Assembly (NCBI GenBank): GCA_016125155.1
Contig: WGMI01000024.1
Span: forward strand, 1 to 64,000
Direction of reading: 5' to 3'
Length of the DNA stretch: 64,000 bases
DNA from: a bacterium
Lineage (GTDB): Bacteria; Bacteroidota; Bacteroidia; Flavobacteriales; Schleiferiaceae
This document shows positions 50,049 through 58,372 of the stretch, one piece after another; the first letter of the stretch is position 1; every line of letters begins with the position of its first letter. The notes beneath the pieces are model-generated. The model saw nothing but the letters and a program-made list of their open reading frames with translations, was not told the origin of the DNA and ran no database searches. A program made the position numbers and the translations under genes.

Positions 50049-50664
50049 GCGCCAAAACTACGAACTCTATTTGCCCTCCGGACGCTTGATTTGGTCGGCC
50101 AATCCGCCCGCATTTCCGCACCGAGCCCTGAGCGCCCCGGAACAAGACCTCTTGGTGGCCGACTTCGAGGAATTTATGAGCCCCCCTCGGGTGGGCGCAC
50201 TTTGGATCTCCACGGCGGACCCCGATGCAGATTCCCAGACCCTTTTGACCCAACACCATCCGATAGAAGCGGCAGGGGGGCTGGTACAAAACCCTTCGGG
50301 CGATGTCCTGCTCATTCACCGCCTCGGACATTGGGACCTGCCCAAAGGCAAACTCGAAGATGGAGAACACCCCGAAGACGCCGCTTTGCGCGAGGTCGAA
50401 GAAGAGTGCGGGTTGTCCGGGCTGCAGTTGATCCGGGCGCTCCCCAAAACCTGGCATACCTATATTCAAGACGGGCACTGGAGGGTCAAAACCACGCATT
50501 GGTATCACCTGTTTACCGCAGACCCCCGAACCCCCCAGCCCCAAGAATCGGAGGGCATCGACCGCGTGGAGTGGATGGCCGAAGCCGAACTCCTCAACCA
50601 CCTACCGGAAGCCTGGCCGGCGATTCGCGCTTTGCTCGAACAATTCCTCGACGAAGCAGAGTAA
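50047..50664 (+). CDS. NUDIX hydrolase
   Basis: A 205-residue NUDIX enzyme. The box GKLEDGEHPEDAALREVEEECGL is a complete match to GX5EX7REUXEEXGU. The N-terminal half (about residues 1-65) is a separate domain common to Bacteroidota homologues, and the NUDIX domain begins at AAGGLVQNPSGDVLLIHRLGHWDLPKGKL. Such enzymes cleave nucleoside diphosphate derivatives; the substrate cannot be told. The start codon overlaps the pyrE start on the other strand. It ends 8 bp before the convergent coaD. Confidence 0.94.
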   Translation: MRQNYELYLPSGRLIWSANPPAFPHRALSAPEQDLLVADFEEFMSPPRVGALWISTADPDADSQTLLTQHHPIEAAGGLVQNPSGDVLLIHRLGHWDLPKGKLEDGEHPEDAALREVEEECGLSGLQLIRALPKTWHTYIQDGHWRVKTTHWYHLFTADPRTPQPQESEGIDRVEWMAEAELLNHLPEAWPAIRALLEQFLDEAE

Positions 50665-50672
50665 AGGGCGTC

Positions 50673-51131
50673 TTATCCCTTCAAACGAACAGCGTCTGGA
50701 ACAAAAAGGGTATAGTCTCCCCCGTTTCGAATGACATCTCGGACTATGCTGCTCGAAACGTACGACAGCCCCGAACTGGTCAGAAAAAACACTGTCTCCA
50801 TGCTCGGCATCAGTTTGCGGTTGGCGTGGGCAATCGCCTTTTCGAACTCAAAATCGGCGGGGTTTCGCAGCCCCCTGAGCAGAAACTGAACCCCTTTGTG
50901 CTTCATATAATCGGCGGTCAAACCGCTATAGGGCTCCACCTGCACCCGGGGTTCGTCGGCAAAGGTGTCTCGGATAAAGCCGAGGCGCTGGGCCTCCGTA
51001 AACATATACTGCTTGTTGGCGTTGGTGCCCACGGCCACCCAAACCGTGTCGAACAGGGCCACAGCCCTGCGAATGACGTCTTCATGTCCTTTGGTGATGG
51101 GATCGAAAGAACCCGGAAATACTGCGGTCAT
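50673..51131 (-). CDS. coaD: Phosphopantetheine adenylyltransferase CoaD
   Basis: A 152-residue nucleotidyltransferase that makes dephospho-CoA. The HIGH-type motif is TKGH in FPGSFDPITKGHEDVIRRA, the ATP-binding ISSTxxR-like segment is SYVSSSIVRDV. QFLLRGLRNPADFEFEKAIAHANRKL is highly conserved. Its ATG overlaps the ddl stop by four bases (ATGA), so it is the second gene in the ddl-coaD transcript. The length is normal. Confidence 0.98.
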   Translation of the reverse strand: MTAVFPGSFDPITKGHEDVIRRAVALFDTVWVAVGTNANKQYMFTEAQRLGFIRDTFADEPRVQVEPYSGLTADYMKHKGVQFLLRGLRNPADFEFEKAIAHANRKLMPSMETVFFLTSSGLSYVSSSIVRDVIRNGGDYTLFVPDAVRLKG

Positions 51132-52114
51132 ACGGTGCGGTTGTGGAGACTGCGCTCGATGAGGGCGCCAAACAACGAGCCGGCGTCGAGGCCTGAGGCG
51201 CGGATTTGCTTGGGCACAATGCTCTCGGGACCCAAACCAGGAACGGCATTGATCTCGATGATGTACGGCCCCTCTTCGGGGTGTACGATAAAATCGACCC
51301 GGGCTATTCCCTTTAAATTCAGCCGGGTATAGGCCTCTAGGGCGATGAACTTCAAGCGGTCGGCCAGGGTGGATTCGATGCGGGCCGGGGTAATTTCCTG
51401 AGAGGCCCCTTCGTATTTTGAAGCATAGTCGAAAAACTCGTGGTCGGGCACGATCTCGGTGATGCCGAGCAGTTCGGGCGTTCCCCGGTGGTCGGTAATC
51501 CCACAGCCCAGCTCCATCCCGGGCACAAAACGCTCGACCACCACCTGATCTCCGTGTTCAAAGGCTTTGTTGAGCGCGGCCTCCCAATCTTCGGGTCCTT
51601 TGACCTTGCTCACCCCAAAACTGCTCCCCGAGCGGTTGGGTTTGACAAAAACCGGCCAGCCGAGTTGTTCTCCGACCGAGGCCGCACTGGGAACCCGATT
51701 TCGAAAAACGAGTATAGAGGGAGAAACTGGCAGACTGTAGTCCCTCAAAACACTATTGCACTGCGATTTGCTAAAAGTCAAACCCATCTCGAACTGTCCG
51801 GAACCGGTGTAGGGGATGCCCATCAAATCCAAGTAACCTTGAAGAGGGCCGTCTTCTCCGGGGCTGCCGTGAATGGCGTTGAACACCACATCGATCGCAT
51901 TCTCTTTTCCGCTGGAATCGGTCCAAACTCCGCGAGAACGGTCGAATTCGAAGGCCTCTCCATCGTCGATGACGTACCAAGCATCCCGGGACACATCGAG
52001 GGCATAGACCTCGAAACGCGACCGGTCGAGCGACTCAGCCACCGCCTTTCCGCTCATCAACGAAATTTCCCGCTCGGGCGAAAAGCCGCCCATGGCCACC
52101 GCTACGCGTATCAT
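51128..52114 (-). CDS. ddl: D-alanine--D-alanine ligase
   Basis: A 328-residue ATP-grasp enzyme that joins two D-alanines for peptidoglycan. The N-terminal VAVAMGGFSPEREISLMSGKAVAESL is the signature; ATP-binding and catalytic segments are GWPVFVKPNRSGSSFGVSKV, ERFVPGMELGCGI and ARVDFIVHPEEGPYIIEINAVPGLGPESIVPKQ. The gene is the first of the pair with coaD and diverges from the PASTA gene by 210 bp. Normal length. Confidence 0.97.
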   Translation of the reverse strand: MIRVAVAMGGFSPEREISLMSGKAVAESLDRSRFEVYALDVSRDAWYVIDDGEAFEFDRSRGVWTDSSGKENAIDVVFNAIHGSPGEDGPLQGYLDLMGIPYTGSGQFEMGLTFSKSQCNSVLRDYSLPVSPSILVFRNRVPSAASVGEQLGWPVFVKPNRSGSSFGVSKVKGPEDWEAALNKAFEHGDQVVVERFVPGMELGCGITDHRGTPELLGITEIVPDHEFFDYASKYEGASQEITPARIESTLADRLKFIALEAYTRLNLKGIARVDFIVHPEEGPYIIEINAVPGLGPESIVPKQIRASGLDAGSLFGALIERSLHNRTV

Positions 52115-52301
52115 GAAGGTGATTCTATCGAATCAAATGTAGGGTTAGGCGCGGCATGCCCTTCAAGGTCCTTTCGGAAAATAAAAAACCGGGGGCCTGT
52201 CCTATGTGGGGCCACTTCGAAACGCCATCTGCCTCGGCTCCCCGAATTTCGCCGGTCCGTATCCCGGCACAAACCCTTGACCTCGTGGAATGCACCGCGC
52301 C

Positions 52302-52309
52302 TATCTTTG
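52302..52309 (+). promoter_or_regulatory. -7 promoter box of the PASTA gene
   Basis: TATCTTTG is an exact TAnnTTTG match. A TTG at 52277-52279 lies 22 bp upstream, at a possible -33 distance. The ATG at 52325 lies 15 nt downstream, so the leader is short. Confidence 0.55.
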
Positions 52310-52324
52310 TGGCCCATAGTATCG

Positions 52325-53152
52325 ATGCGGAACCTCCTCCTCTTTCTCCGAAGCAAGACATTTTTAGCCAATCTGGCCGTGGCCCTTTTGGGTTTGTTGC
52401 TGTTGGTGGGATTGGTTCAAGGCGCGTTGAATGTGTACACCCGCCACGGACGCTACAAGGTCGTTCCCAAAGTGGAAGGGATGAGTATGGAAGCGGCCAT
52501 TGCCTTGTTGAAAGAAAACGGACTGAATTACGAAATCATCGACAGTGCCCGCTTCAACAGCGAATTCGAAGGCCATCAGGTGGTCATTCAGTTTCCCCCT
52601 CCCGAGGCTGAAGTAAAACGCAATCGGGCCATCAAACTCACGGTCAACCCCATCCGTCAACCCAGGGTGGCCATGCCCGACTTGATCGAAAAGACCGAGC
52701 GCCGCGCCAAACACGATTTGGAATCGAGGGGATTGATGATCGGGAAAATCCGCTACGTGCCCAATATTGCCAAAGACGTGGTACTCGATGTGCGCTACAA
52801 AGGGCAATCGATCAAGCCGGGCACCTTGCTCGATCCGGGCTCCTCGCTCGAATTGGTCTTGGGCCAGGGATTGGGGGATGTTCACCAACCCACCCCCGTG
52901 CTCTTCGGGTTGGGGTATAACGAGAGCCTCGACCGACTCAAACAATTGGGCATCAACATTGGCGTGGTGGTCTTCGACACGGCTTCGACCGACACGCCCG
53001 CGTTCAAGCTGTACCGTCAAATTCCCGATCCGCGCTACGAAATCGATCTGGCCGAAGGGGCCGAAATGGACCTGTGGTTTACCCAAGACCTCAATAAAAT
53101 ACCGACCGATACGTTACCTGTTGTGGTCCCCGATAGCGCCTTAATCGAATGA
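52325..53152 (+). CDS. PASTA domain membrane protein
   Basis: From the ATG at 52325 the protein is 275 residues; the track frame from 51440 is a shadow of ddl. One membrane helix (about 13-33) with a short cytoplasmic N terminus is followed by tandem extracytoplasmic PASTA repeats: VVPKVEGMSMEAAIALLKENGLNYEII, VAMPDLIEKTERRAKHDLESRGLMIG and PTPVLFGLGYNESLDRLKQLGINIG. PASTA domains usually bind peptidoglycan or muropeptide and occur in serine/threonine kinases and PBPs. Here there is no kinase domain, and the role is likely linked to the cell wall. Its stop overlaps the ATG of the T9SS protein. The divergent ddl supports a cell-wall context. Confidence 0.88.
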   Translation: MRNLLLFLRSKTFLANLAVALLGLLLLVGLVQGALNVYTRHGRYKVVPKVEGMSMEAAIALLKENGLNYEIIDSARFNSEFEGHQVVIQFPPPEAEVKRNRAIKLTVNPIRQPRVAMPDLIEKTERRAKHDLESRGLMIGKIRYVPNIAKDVVLDVRYKGQSIKPGTLLDPGSSLELVLGQGLGDVHQPTPVLFGLGYNESLDRLKQLGINIGVVVFDTASTDTPAFKLYRQIPDPRYEIDLAEGAEMDLWFTQDLNKIPTDTLPVVVPDSALIE

Positions 53153-54990
53153 ATGCCAAGCGACTTTCGTTTTTCGCCGGGCTGCTGTTCCTCGGTTTTT
53201 TCTGTGCTCCAGCACTTTGGGCGCAAAAGCCCACCGAACACCTGCTCGATGCCATCGCTTTTCCGCAACGAGCCGCTCAAGGCTCAGGATCAGCAGAATA
53301 CATCGCAACGGTCGACACCCTCAACCTGCCGTTTGCCGATGACTTTAGCGATCGGGAGGGCCCTCCCAATGCCCAGAGATGGGTTGACGCCAAGGTGTGG
53401 ATCAACAACACCTACGGACGAGACATCCCCACCCTAGGCGTGGCCAGTTTTGACGGATTGGACGAAAATGGGCTCGCCTACGACCTGGCCGACAACAGCA
53501 GCGACACCTTGGCCGATGTGCTCACCAGCGCCCCGATTCGCCTCAACCCTGCGATGGCCAACGTCCGGCTCAGTTTTGAATTCCAAGCCGGGGGTCGTGG
53601 AGAAGCCCCGGAAGCCAACGACCGATTGGTCGTCGAATTCTACGCCCCTTCCGACAGCAGTTGGACCGAGGTGTGGAGCGCCAACGGCCCGGGGTTTGAC
53701 GGTTTTAAATCCGCCATCGTGGAGGTCGACTCGGCGATCTGGCGCGTGCCTGGATTTCAATTCCGCTTCGGTGCCTACGGAGCGCGTTCGGGTTCATTCG
53801 ATGTATGGAATCTCGATTATGTGCAGCTCGGCACCAACCGCCCGGCCGACGACACCCTGTTTGTCGATGCGGGATTTACACGGGAACACCCGAGCCTCAT
53901 CAATGGCTACCACGAAGTGCCTTGGGACCACATATCGAGTGGGCCAAATCGCTTTGTATCTCAGTTTGGGCTGCACTACCGCAAAAACGGCCCTCCCGGT
54001 TCGGCTTCAATCAACCTCGGGCGGTACGTCATCGAACAGGACGGAGGGGTGTTGGCCACGAAAAACGGGAACCCCGACAACGCCCCGCCCTACAATGTCG
54101 AGAACCTGCGCACAGTTTTGGTCGATCCTTTCGCAATCAACCCACCGACCGGGCCTTTCACGCTCACCATTCGCTCGATTATGGACGGGGCCAACGACGG
54201 CTTCCGAACCAACGATACCGTCGAAAAAATCCATCGCTTCGAGCGGCACTATGCCCTCGACGATGGGAGCGCCGAACGGGTCTACGGACTGAGCAACACT
54301 CCGGGAGCGCGCACGGCGGTGGCCTTTGCCCCCTTTCGCGCCGACAGCCTCAAAGGTCTTCAAATCTTGTTTGTACCCACCCAGTTCGATGCCCGTCTCA
54401 ATTCGTTCCGCATCGGCATTTGGGAATACAATGCAGGGGTTCCCGGCAATTTGATCTATCTCAGCGATTCGCTGTACAAGCCCGCTTATTACGGTCAGGA
54501 ACGCCCCATCAGCTACGCTTTAGACACTTCAGCACTGTTTATTTCGGGCCCCTTCTTTGCCGGCGTTGTCCAGACAACCGTCAACCCGCTCAACATCGGG
54601 CTCGATGTCAACCAGCCCGATTCGGACACCACGTCCTCGATTTTTTATGGCGATGCCGCCAATTGGTACAGCTCTTTGTTTCCCGGCCGACTCATTCTGA
54701 GACCCTACTTTGCCGAACAACCCGCCGATTTGGGCGCCGAACCTCTTCGATCCCGACAGGTCCTGCAGATCTATCCGAACCCTGCCACCTACCGCACAAG
54801 GCTCGAGCTGCCGTTTGAAGGCGAATGGCAAATTGATTGGATCGACCTCCAAGGGCGGATTTTGGATCAAGGCGTTCTCCGAACAGCCGAGGACTGGGAC
54901 GTTTCCCGACTCTCTCGGGGATTGTACTTCGTTCGGGCCATTGAGCTACACACCGGGCAAATTTGGTCGACTTCCTTGATCAAAAATTGA
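53149..54990 (+). CDS. T9SS type A sorting-domain protein
   Basis: A 613-residue exported protein. A signal peptide (LLFLGFFCAPALWAQ) is followed by a region beginning LPFADDFSDREGPPNAQRW, which resembles the jelly-roll or choice-of-anchor type domains of Bacteroidota secreted proteins, including ANVRLSFEFQAGGRGE. The C-terminal ~75 residues (QVLQIYPNPATYRTRLELPFEGEW ... RLSRGLYFVRAIE) are the type A T9SS sorting domain with the YPNP and GLYFV hallmarks. It should be secreted and anchored or released. The binding function is unknown. ATG 53149 overlaps the PASTA stop, and its own stop overlaps the next ATG by one base. Confidence 0.9.
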   Translation: MNAKRLSFFAGLLFLGFFCAPALWAQKPTEHLLDAIAFPQRAAQGSGSAEYIATVDTLNLPFADDFSDREGPPNAQRWVDAKVWINNTYGRDIPTLGVASFDGLDENGLAYDLADNSSDTLADVLTSAPIRLNPAMANVRLSFEFQAGGRGEAPEANDRLVVEFYAPSDSSWTEVWSANGPGFDGFKSAIVEVDSAIWRVPGFQFRFGAYGARSGSFDVWNLDYVQLGTNRPADDTLFVDAGFTREHPSLINGYHEVPWDHISSGPNRFVSQFGLHYRKNGPPGSASINLGRYVIEQDGGVLATKNGNPDNAPPYNVENLRTVLVDPFAINPPTGPFTLTIRSIMDGANDGFRTNDTVEKIHRFERHYALDDGSAERVYGLSNTPGARTAVAFAPFRADSLKGLQILFVPTQFDARLNSFRIGIWEYNAGVPGNLIYLSDSLYKPAYYGQERPISYALDTSALFISGPFFAGVVQTTVNPLNIGLDVNQPDSDTTSSIFYGDAANWYSSLFPGRLILRPYFAEQPADLGAEPLRSRQVLQIYPNPATYRTRLELPFEGEWQIDWIDLQGRILDQGVLRTAEDWDVSRLSRGLYFVRAIELHTGQIWSTSLIKN

Positions 54991-56054
54991 TGCAGGTCGA
55001 ACGCGGACGCATCGAGCCCGAATTCGATCCCTTGGCCGAAGGTTTTGACGAAGGCGAGGAATTCTTCGAGCACTTTCGGTTTACGCCAGACCCCGGCCAG
55101 CAGTTGCTGAGGATCGACAAATACCTCTTCAACCTCCTCCCCCAGACTTCGAGAAACCGCATTCAGCAAGCCGCCAAAGCGGGTTCGATTTGGGTCAACG
55201 GCAAACCGGTCAAACAAAACCACCGGGTCAAGCCCGGAGAGCTCATTCAGGTGGTACTGTCAAAACCGCCCCGGCACACCGAGCTCTTAGCGGAAGACCT
55301 GCCCCTCGACATCCTGTTTCAGGACGAGCACCTGATGATTATCGACAAAAAGCCTGGCATGGTGGTCCACCCGGCCCATGGGCACCATTCGGGTACCTTG
55401 GTCAATGGCGTTTTGCACCTCATTCGACAACTGCCGCCGGGTACGGCCTCTGAGCGACCCGGGCTGGTGCACCGAATCGACAAAAACACCAGCGGCATTC
55501 TCGTGATTGCCCTCAACGAATACGCCATGGCGCATTTGTCGAAGCAGTTCTTTGAACGCACCACCCACCGCCTCTACGAAGCCTTGGTTTGGGGCGAACT
55601 CAAGGAGGACCGGGGTACAGTGGTGGCCCACGTTGGCCGCCACCTCAAAGAGCGAAAACTCTACGCAGCCTTTCCCGACGGGAGCCACGGCAAACACGCA
55701 GTAACCCATTACACCGTCTTGGAACGGCTCGGGTACCTGAGCCGGATCGAATGCAAACTCGAGACTGGCCGCACGCACCAAATCCGCGTCCATATGCAGT
55801 CGATCGGCCACCCGCTGTTTGCAGACGACTTTTACGGAGGCGATAAGGTGGTGTATGGACCCAAGACCGGCAGCTACGCGCATTTTGTCGAAAACACCTT
55901 TAAAGTCCTCCCGCGTCAGTCTCTGCATGCCAAGGTGTTGGGTTTTCAACACCCGGTCTCGGGAACGTGGATGGAATTCGAAAGTCCCTTGCCCGAAGAC
56001 ATGGCTTTGGGGCTGGATCGCTGGCGGAACTATGCCGCGGGTTCATCGGTATAA
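54990..56054 (+). CDS. Pseudouridine synthase RluA/RluD family
   Basis: A 354-residue enzyme from the ATG at 54990 (the track TTG start at 54963 overlaps the upstream gene). The N-terminal S4 RNA-binding domain (LRIDKYLFNLLPQTSRNRIQQAAKAGSIWVNG) precedes the catalytic domain. The catalytic aspartate is in LVHRIDKNTSGILV, and the RluA-type RTHQIRVHMQSIGHPLFADDFYGG motif is complete. It isomerises uridines in 23S rRNA, like RluD, or in tRNA. The last third (GFQHPVSGTWMEFESPLPEDM) is also conserved. It probably shares a transcript with the PASTA and T9SS protein genes. Confidence 0.94.
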   Translation: MQVERGRIEPEFDPLAEGFDEGEEFFEHFRFTPDPGQQLLRIDKYLFNLLPQTSRNRIQQAAKAGSIWVNGKPVKQNHRVKPGELIQVVLSKPPRHTELLAEDLPLDILFQDEHLMIIDKKPGMVVHPAHGHHSGTLVNGVLHLIRQLPPGTASERPGLVHRIDKNTSGILVIALNEYAMAHLSKQFFERTTHRLYEALVWGELKEDRGTVVAHVGRHLKERKLYAAFPDGSHGKHAVTHYTVLERLGYLSRIECKLETGRTHQIRVHMQSIGHPLFADDFYGGDKVVYGPKTGSYAHFVENTFKVLPRQSLHAKVLGFQHPVSGTWMEFESPLPEDMALGLDRWRNYAAGSSV

Positions 56055-56090
56055 AACAAACACGTCTTTGCAGCGTATTTTTAACAGGAG

Positions 56091-57182
56091 ATGAAACGCC
56101 CACGTTGGACATATCCTTTCCGCGCTGCACTGTGGGTCGCCATCGGTTTGTGGCTGCACGGGTGCGAACCCGATTCCAGCGATGTTCCACCCCCTTCGGC
56201 TACGCCTTATCCCTGGCAAACACCCCGGGGTTTTGTTCAGCCCACCTTCCCCCCCGACAACCCCCTGACCGTAGAAGGCGTGATGCTCGGGCGCCGCTTG
56301 TTTTACGACAAGCGCCTGTCGGGCGACAACACCCAGAGCTGTGCGAGTTGCCATCTGCAGGACGCTGGATTTTCCGACCCCGAGCGCTTTAGCACCGGTA
56401 TTGACGGGGTGCAGGGAAACCGCAATGCCATGGCGCTCGTCAATCTGGCTTGGCAGGACTTTTTGTTTTGGGACGGGCGGGAAAACAGCCTCGAATCCCA
56501 GGCCATTCAGCCCGTGATCGACCCGATCGAAATGCACACCACCTGGCCCGAGGTCGAGGCCAAACTGCGCGCAGATCCGTTGTATCCCGCTCTATTTCAG
56601 AAGGCCTTTGGAAGCGATCAGATCAGCCAAGACCGCATTACCAAAGCCCTCGCCCAATTCGAGCGCAGCCTGGTTTCGGCCAACAGCAAGTTCGATCGTT
56701 GGTTCCGGGGAGAAGAAACGTTTACCGAAGAAGAATTGAAGGGTTATGAGCTCTTCAACAGCGAGCGGGGCGACTGTTTTCACTGCCATGGAGACCTCAA
56801 TACGGGGCTCACTTTTGGGGCCTTTGGCAATGTTCAGTTCAGCAACAACGGGCTCGATTCGGTCTTGGTGCCCTGGTCGGGATACGAACGGGTGACGGGG
56901 AATCCGGCCGATCGGGCCAAGTTCAAAATTCCAACCTTGCGCAATGTTGAATACACCGCGCCCTATATGCACGACGGGCGTTTGGCTACCCTGAGGCAGG
57001 TGATCGAGCACTACAACTTTGGAGGGCATCCGAGCGCCACCCTAGACCCCAATATGAAAGCTGCGGGGACAGGGCGAAACTGGAGTGTGGAAGAAAAAGA
57101 CGCGCTACTGGCCTTTATGTTGACGCTCTCTGATCCGGGCTTTTTGACCGATTCGAGCTTTGCCGATCCCGAGGCACCCTAA
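56091..57182 (+). CDS. Di-heme cytochrome c peroxidase family lipoprotein
   Basis: A 363-residue protein with a lipoprotein-like signal ending WLHGC (Cys25). Two c-type heme motifs are present: CASCH at residues 84-88 and CFHCH near residue 227. Conserved MauG/CcpA features are visible, including RRLFYDKRLSGDNTQSC, LVNLAWQDFLFWDGRENSLE, FKIPTLRNVEYTAPYMHDGRLATLRQVIEHY. CCPs reduce hydrogen peroxide in the periplasm with electrons from cytochrome c; MauG-like members do other oxidations. The relatedness to the cytochrome c at 912 is only functional. An AGGAG lies immediately before the ATG. Confidence 0.94.
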   Translation: MKRPRWTYPFRAALWVAIGLWLHGCEPDSSDVPPPSATPYPWQTPRGFVQPTFPPDNPLTVEGVMLGRRLFYDKRLSGDNTQSCASCHLQDAGFSDPERFSTGIDGVQGNRNAMALVNLAWQDFLFWDGRENSLESQAIQPVIDPIEMHTTWPEVEAKLRADPLYPALFQKAFGSDQISQDRITKALAQFERSLVSANSKFDRWFRGEETFTEEELKGYELFNSERGDCFHCHGDLNTGLTFGAFGNVQFSNNGLDSVLVPWSGYERVTGNPADRAKFKIPTLRNVEYTAPYMHDGRLATLRQVIEHYNFGGHPSATLDPNMKAAGTGRNWSVEEKDALLAFMLTLSDPGFLTDSSFADPEAP

Positions 57183-57199
57183 AATCCCCCTCAACAATC

Positions 57200-57215
57200 T
57201 GGCACGGGCTTTGTA
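57200..57215 (+). promoter_or_regulatory. Sigma-54-like promoter before the LPP20-like lipoprotein gene
   Basis: TGGCACG-N4-TTGTA has a perfect -24 element and the -12 TTG with correct spacing; the consensus C in TTGCA is T here. The ATG at 57251 lies 35 nt further on, much like the 34 nt at the DUF4139 gene. Confidence 0.45.
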
Positions 57216-57250
57216 GATTCGGCTTCGTAGAACAACAATCCTACTTCCTC

Positions 57251-57823
57251 ATGAAAACAAACACCCTCGCCTCCGTCGCCTTCATCGCCCTGTTGGCGGT
57301 GGGTACCTCCTGCAAGAGCAAGAAAAAAGCCGTTGAACCCCCCAAGGGTGAGGTGGAAATGGTCCTGCCCTGCTCAGAGTACAAACCCGACTCCAAGCAC
57401 TTCCGGGCCTATTCTTTCGGTGAGAGCACCGATGCCAACGTCGCCAAAAAGAAAGCCCTGAGCAATGCCCGGGCCGAGCTTGCAGGTCAGATTTCGACGG
57501 TGATGAAGGTGGTTGGGGACAACTACATCAAGAGCTCGGAATTCAACAACCAGGAGGAATTGCTCGAGCGCTTTGAGGAAAATGCCCGCACCATTATCAA
57601 CGAACGCCTCGACAAAGTGGCTCCGATTTGCGACAAGCTGACCCAGGTTACGGCTACGGGCAAATTCAAGTACTATGTGGCCCTCGAAATCAACGCAGAC
57701 GATTTGCGCGAAGCCGCCGCCCAAACCCTGAGCCGCGAACAGACGCTTAAAATCGATTACAACTACGAAAAGTTCAAGCAGACGTTTGACGAAGAGATGA
57801 AAAAACTCGAACAGCAGCGCTAA
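57251..57823 (+). CDS. LPP20-like small lipoprotein
   Basis: A 190-residue protein with a short lipoprotein-type signal (AFIALLAVGTSC, Cys21). It has the LPP20-type motif FRAYSFGESTDANVAKKKALSNARAELAGQIS, resembling the corresponding part of the protein at 38442 (VGNARTQALNDIAAQIS), and later VTATGKFKYYVALEINADDL. The C-terminal helix is charged. It should be an outer-membrane-facing lipoprotein of unknown function. It is monocistronic between a sigma-54-like site and a strong terminator. Confidence 0.7.
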   Translation: MKTNTLASVAFIALLAVGTSCKSKKKAVEPPKGEVEMVLPCSEYKPDSKHFRAYSFGESTDANVAKKKALSNARAELAGQISTVMKVVGDNYIKSSEFNNQEELLERFEENARTIINERLDKVAPICDKLTQVTATGKFKYYVALEINADDLREAAAQTLSREQTLKIDYNYEKFKQTFDEEMKKLEQQR

Positions 57824-57842
57824 TTCGAGTCCATCGAATAGG

Positions 57843-57871
57843 ACCGCCTTCGGGCGGTTTTTTTTTTTTTT
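57843..57871 (+). terminator. Strong rho-independent terminator
   Basis: ACCGCC-TTCG-GGCGGT hairpin, a stable tetraloop, is followed by a run of 14 T. It closes the LPP20-like gene and insulates the MarR operon. Confidence 0.9.
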
Positions 57872-57889
57872 GCATCAGCGCTCAATATG

Positions 57890-57903
57890 CTATGCGTGCA
57901 TAG
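57890..57903. promoter_or_regulatory. Palindromic operator candidate CTATGC-N2-GCATAG
   Basis: A perfect 6-bp inverted repeat around two bases lies 5 nt before the ATG of the MarR gene and just after the terminator. MarR-family dimers bind such palindromes and usually control their own operon. The role is inferred from position. Confidence 0.55.
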
Positions 57904-57907
57904 AAAA

Positions 57908-58372
57908 ATGCACTACCTTCGGAGGGTGAAGCCCGAAGAAACCATCGACTTTCAGCTCAAGACAACCTGGCAAATGGTGGCCCGGATGTACAACGAACTC
58001 GCGTCGTCCTACGGATCGACCATGGTCTCGGGCTATGTCCTGCTGAACATTGAACCCGACGGAAATCCTTCGACCTCCCTCGGCCCCAAAATGGGGCTGG
58101 AACCCACCGGACTGAGCCGCATCCTCCGGCAACTCGAGGAGCGCGGTCTGATTGTACGCCGCAAAAACCGCCTCGACGGGCGGGTCGTGATGATTCACCT
58201 GACTCCGGAAGGACTGATTTATCGAGAAAAAGCGCGCAAAGCCGTCCTCGAATTCAACGAACGACTGCGCCGACAACTCACCCCAGAACACTGGAACATT
58301 TTTTTTACGCTGATGAAGACCATCCGCCAAACCGCCGAAGAGACGGCCACCGAAACCCCACCTGCCCTATGA
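57908..58372 (+). CDS. MarR family transcriptional regulator
   Basis: A 154-residue protein from the ATG at 57908; the track start adds seven residues of the operator region. MHYLRRVKPEETIDFQLKTTWQMVARMYNELA matches the N terminus of MarR proteins that head beta-oxidation operons in Bacteroidota. The winged helix is SLGPKMGLEPTGLSRILRQLEERGLIVRRKNRLDGRVVMIHLTPEG. The ligand is likely an acyl-CoA or fatty acid and the protein probably represses the operon; both points are inferred. Its stop overlaps the ATG of the next gene (ATGA). Confidence 0.9.
   Translation: MHYLRRVKPEETIDFQLKTTWQMVARMYNELASSYGSTMVSGYVLLNIEPDGNPSTSLGPKMGLEPTGLSRILRQLEERGLIVRRKNRLDGRVVMIHLTPEGLIYREKARKAVLEFNERLRRQLTPEHWNIFFTLMKTIRQTAEETATETPPAL

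Noticed and set aside
57913-57920. TACCTTCG as a promoter box inside the start of the MarR gene
   Set aside because: It encodes YLRR in the conserved N terminus and would lie after the chosen start codon; treated as chance.
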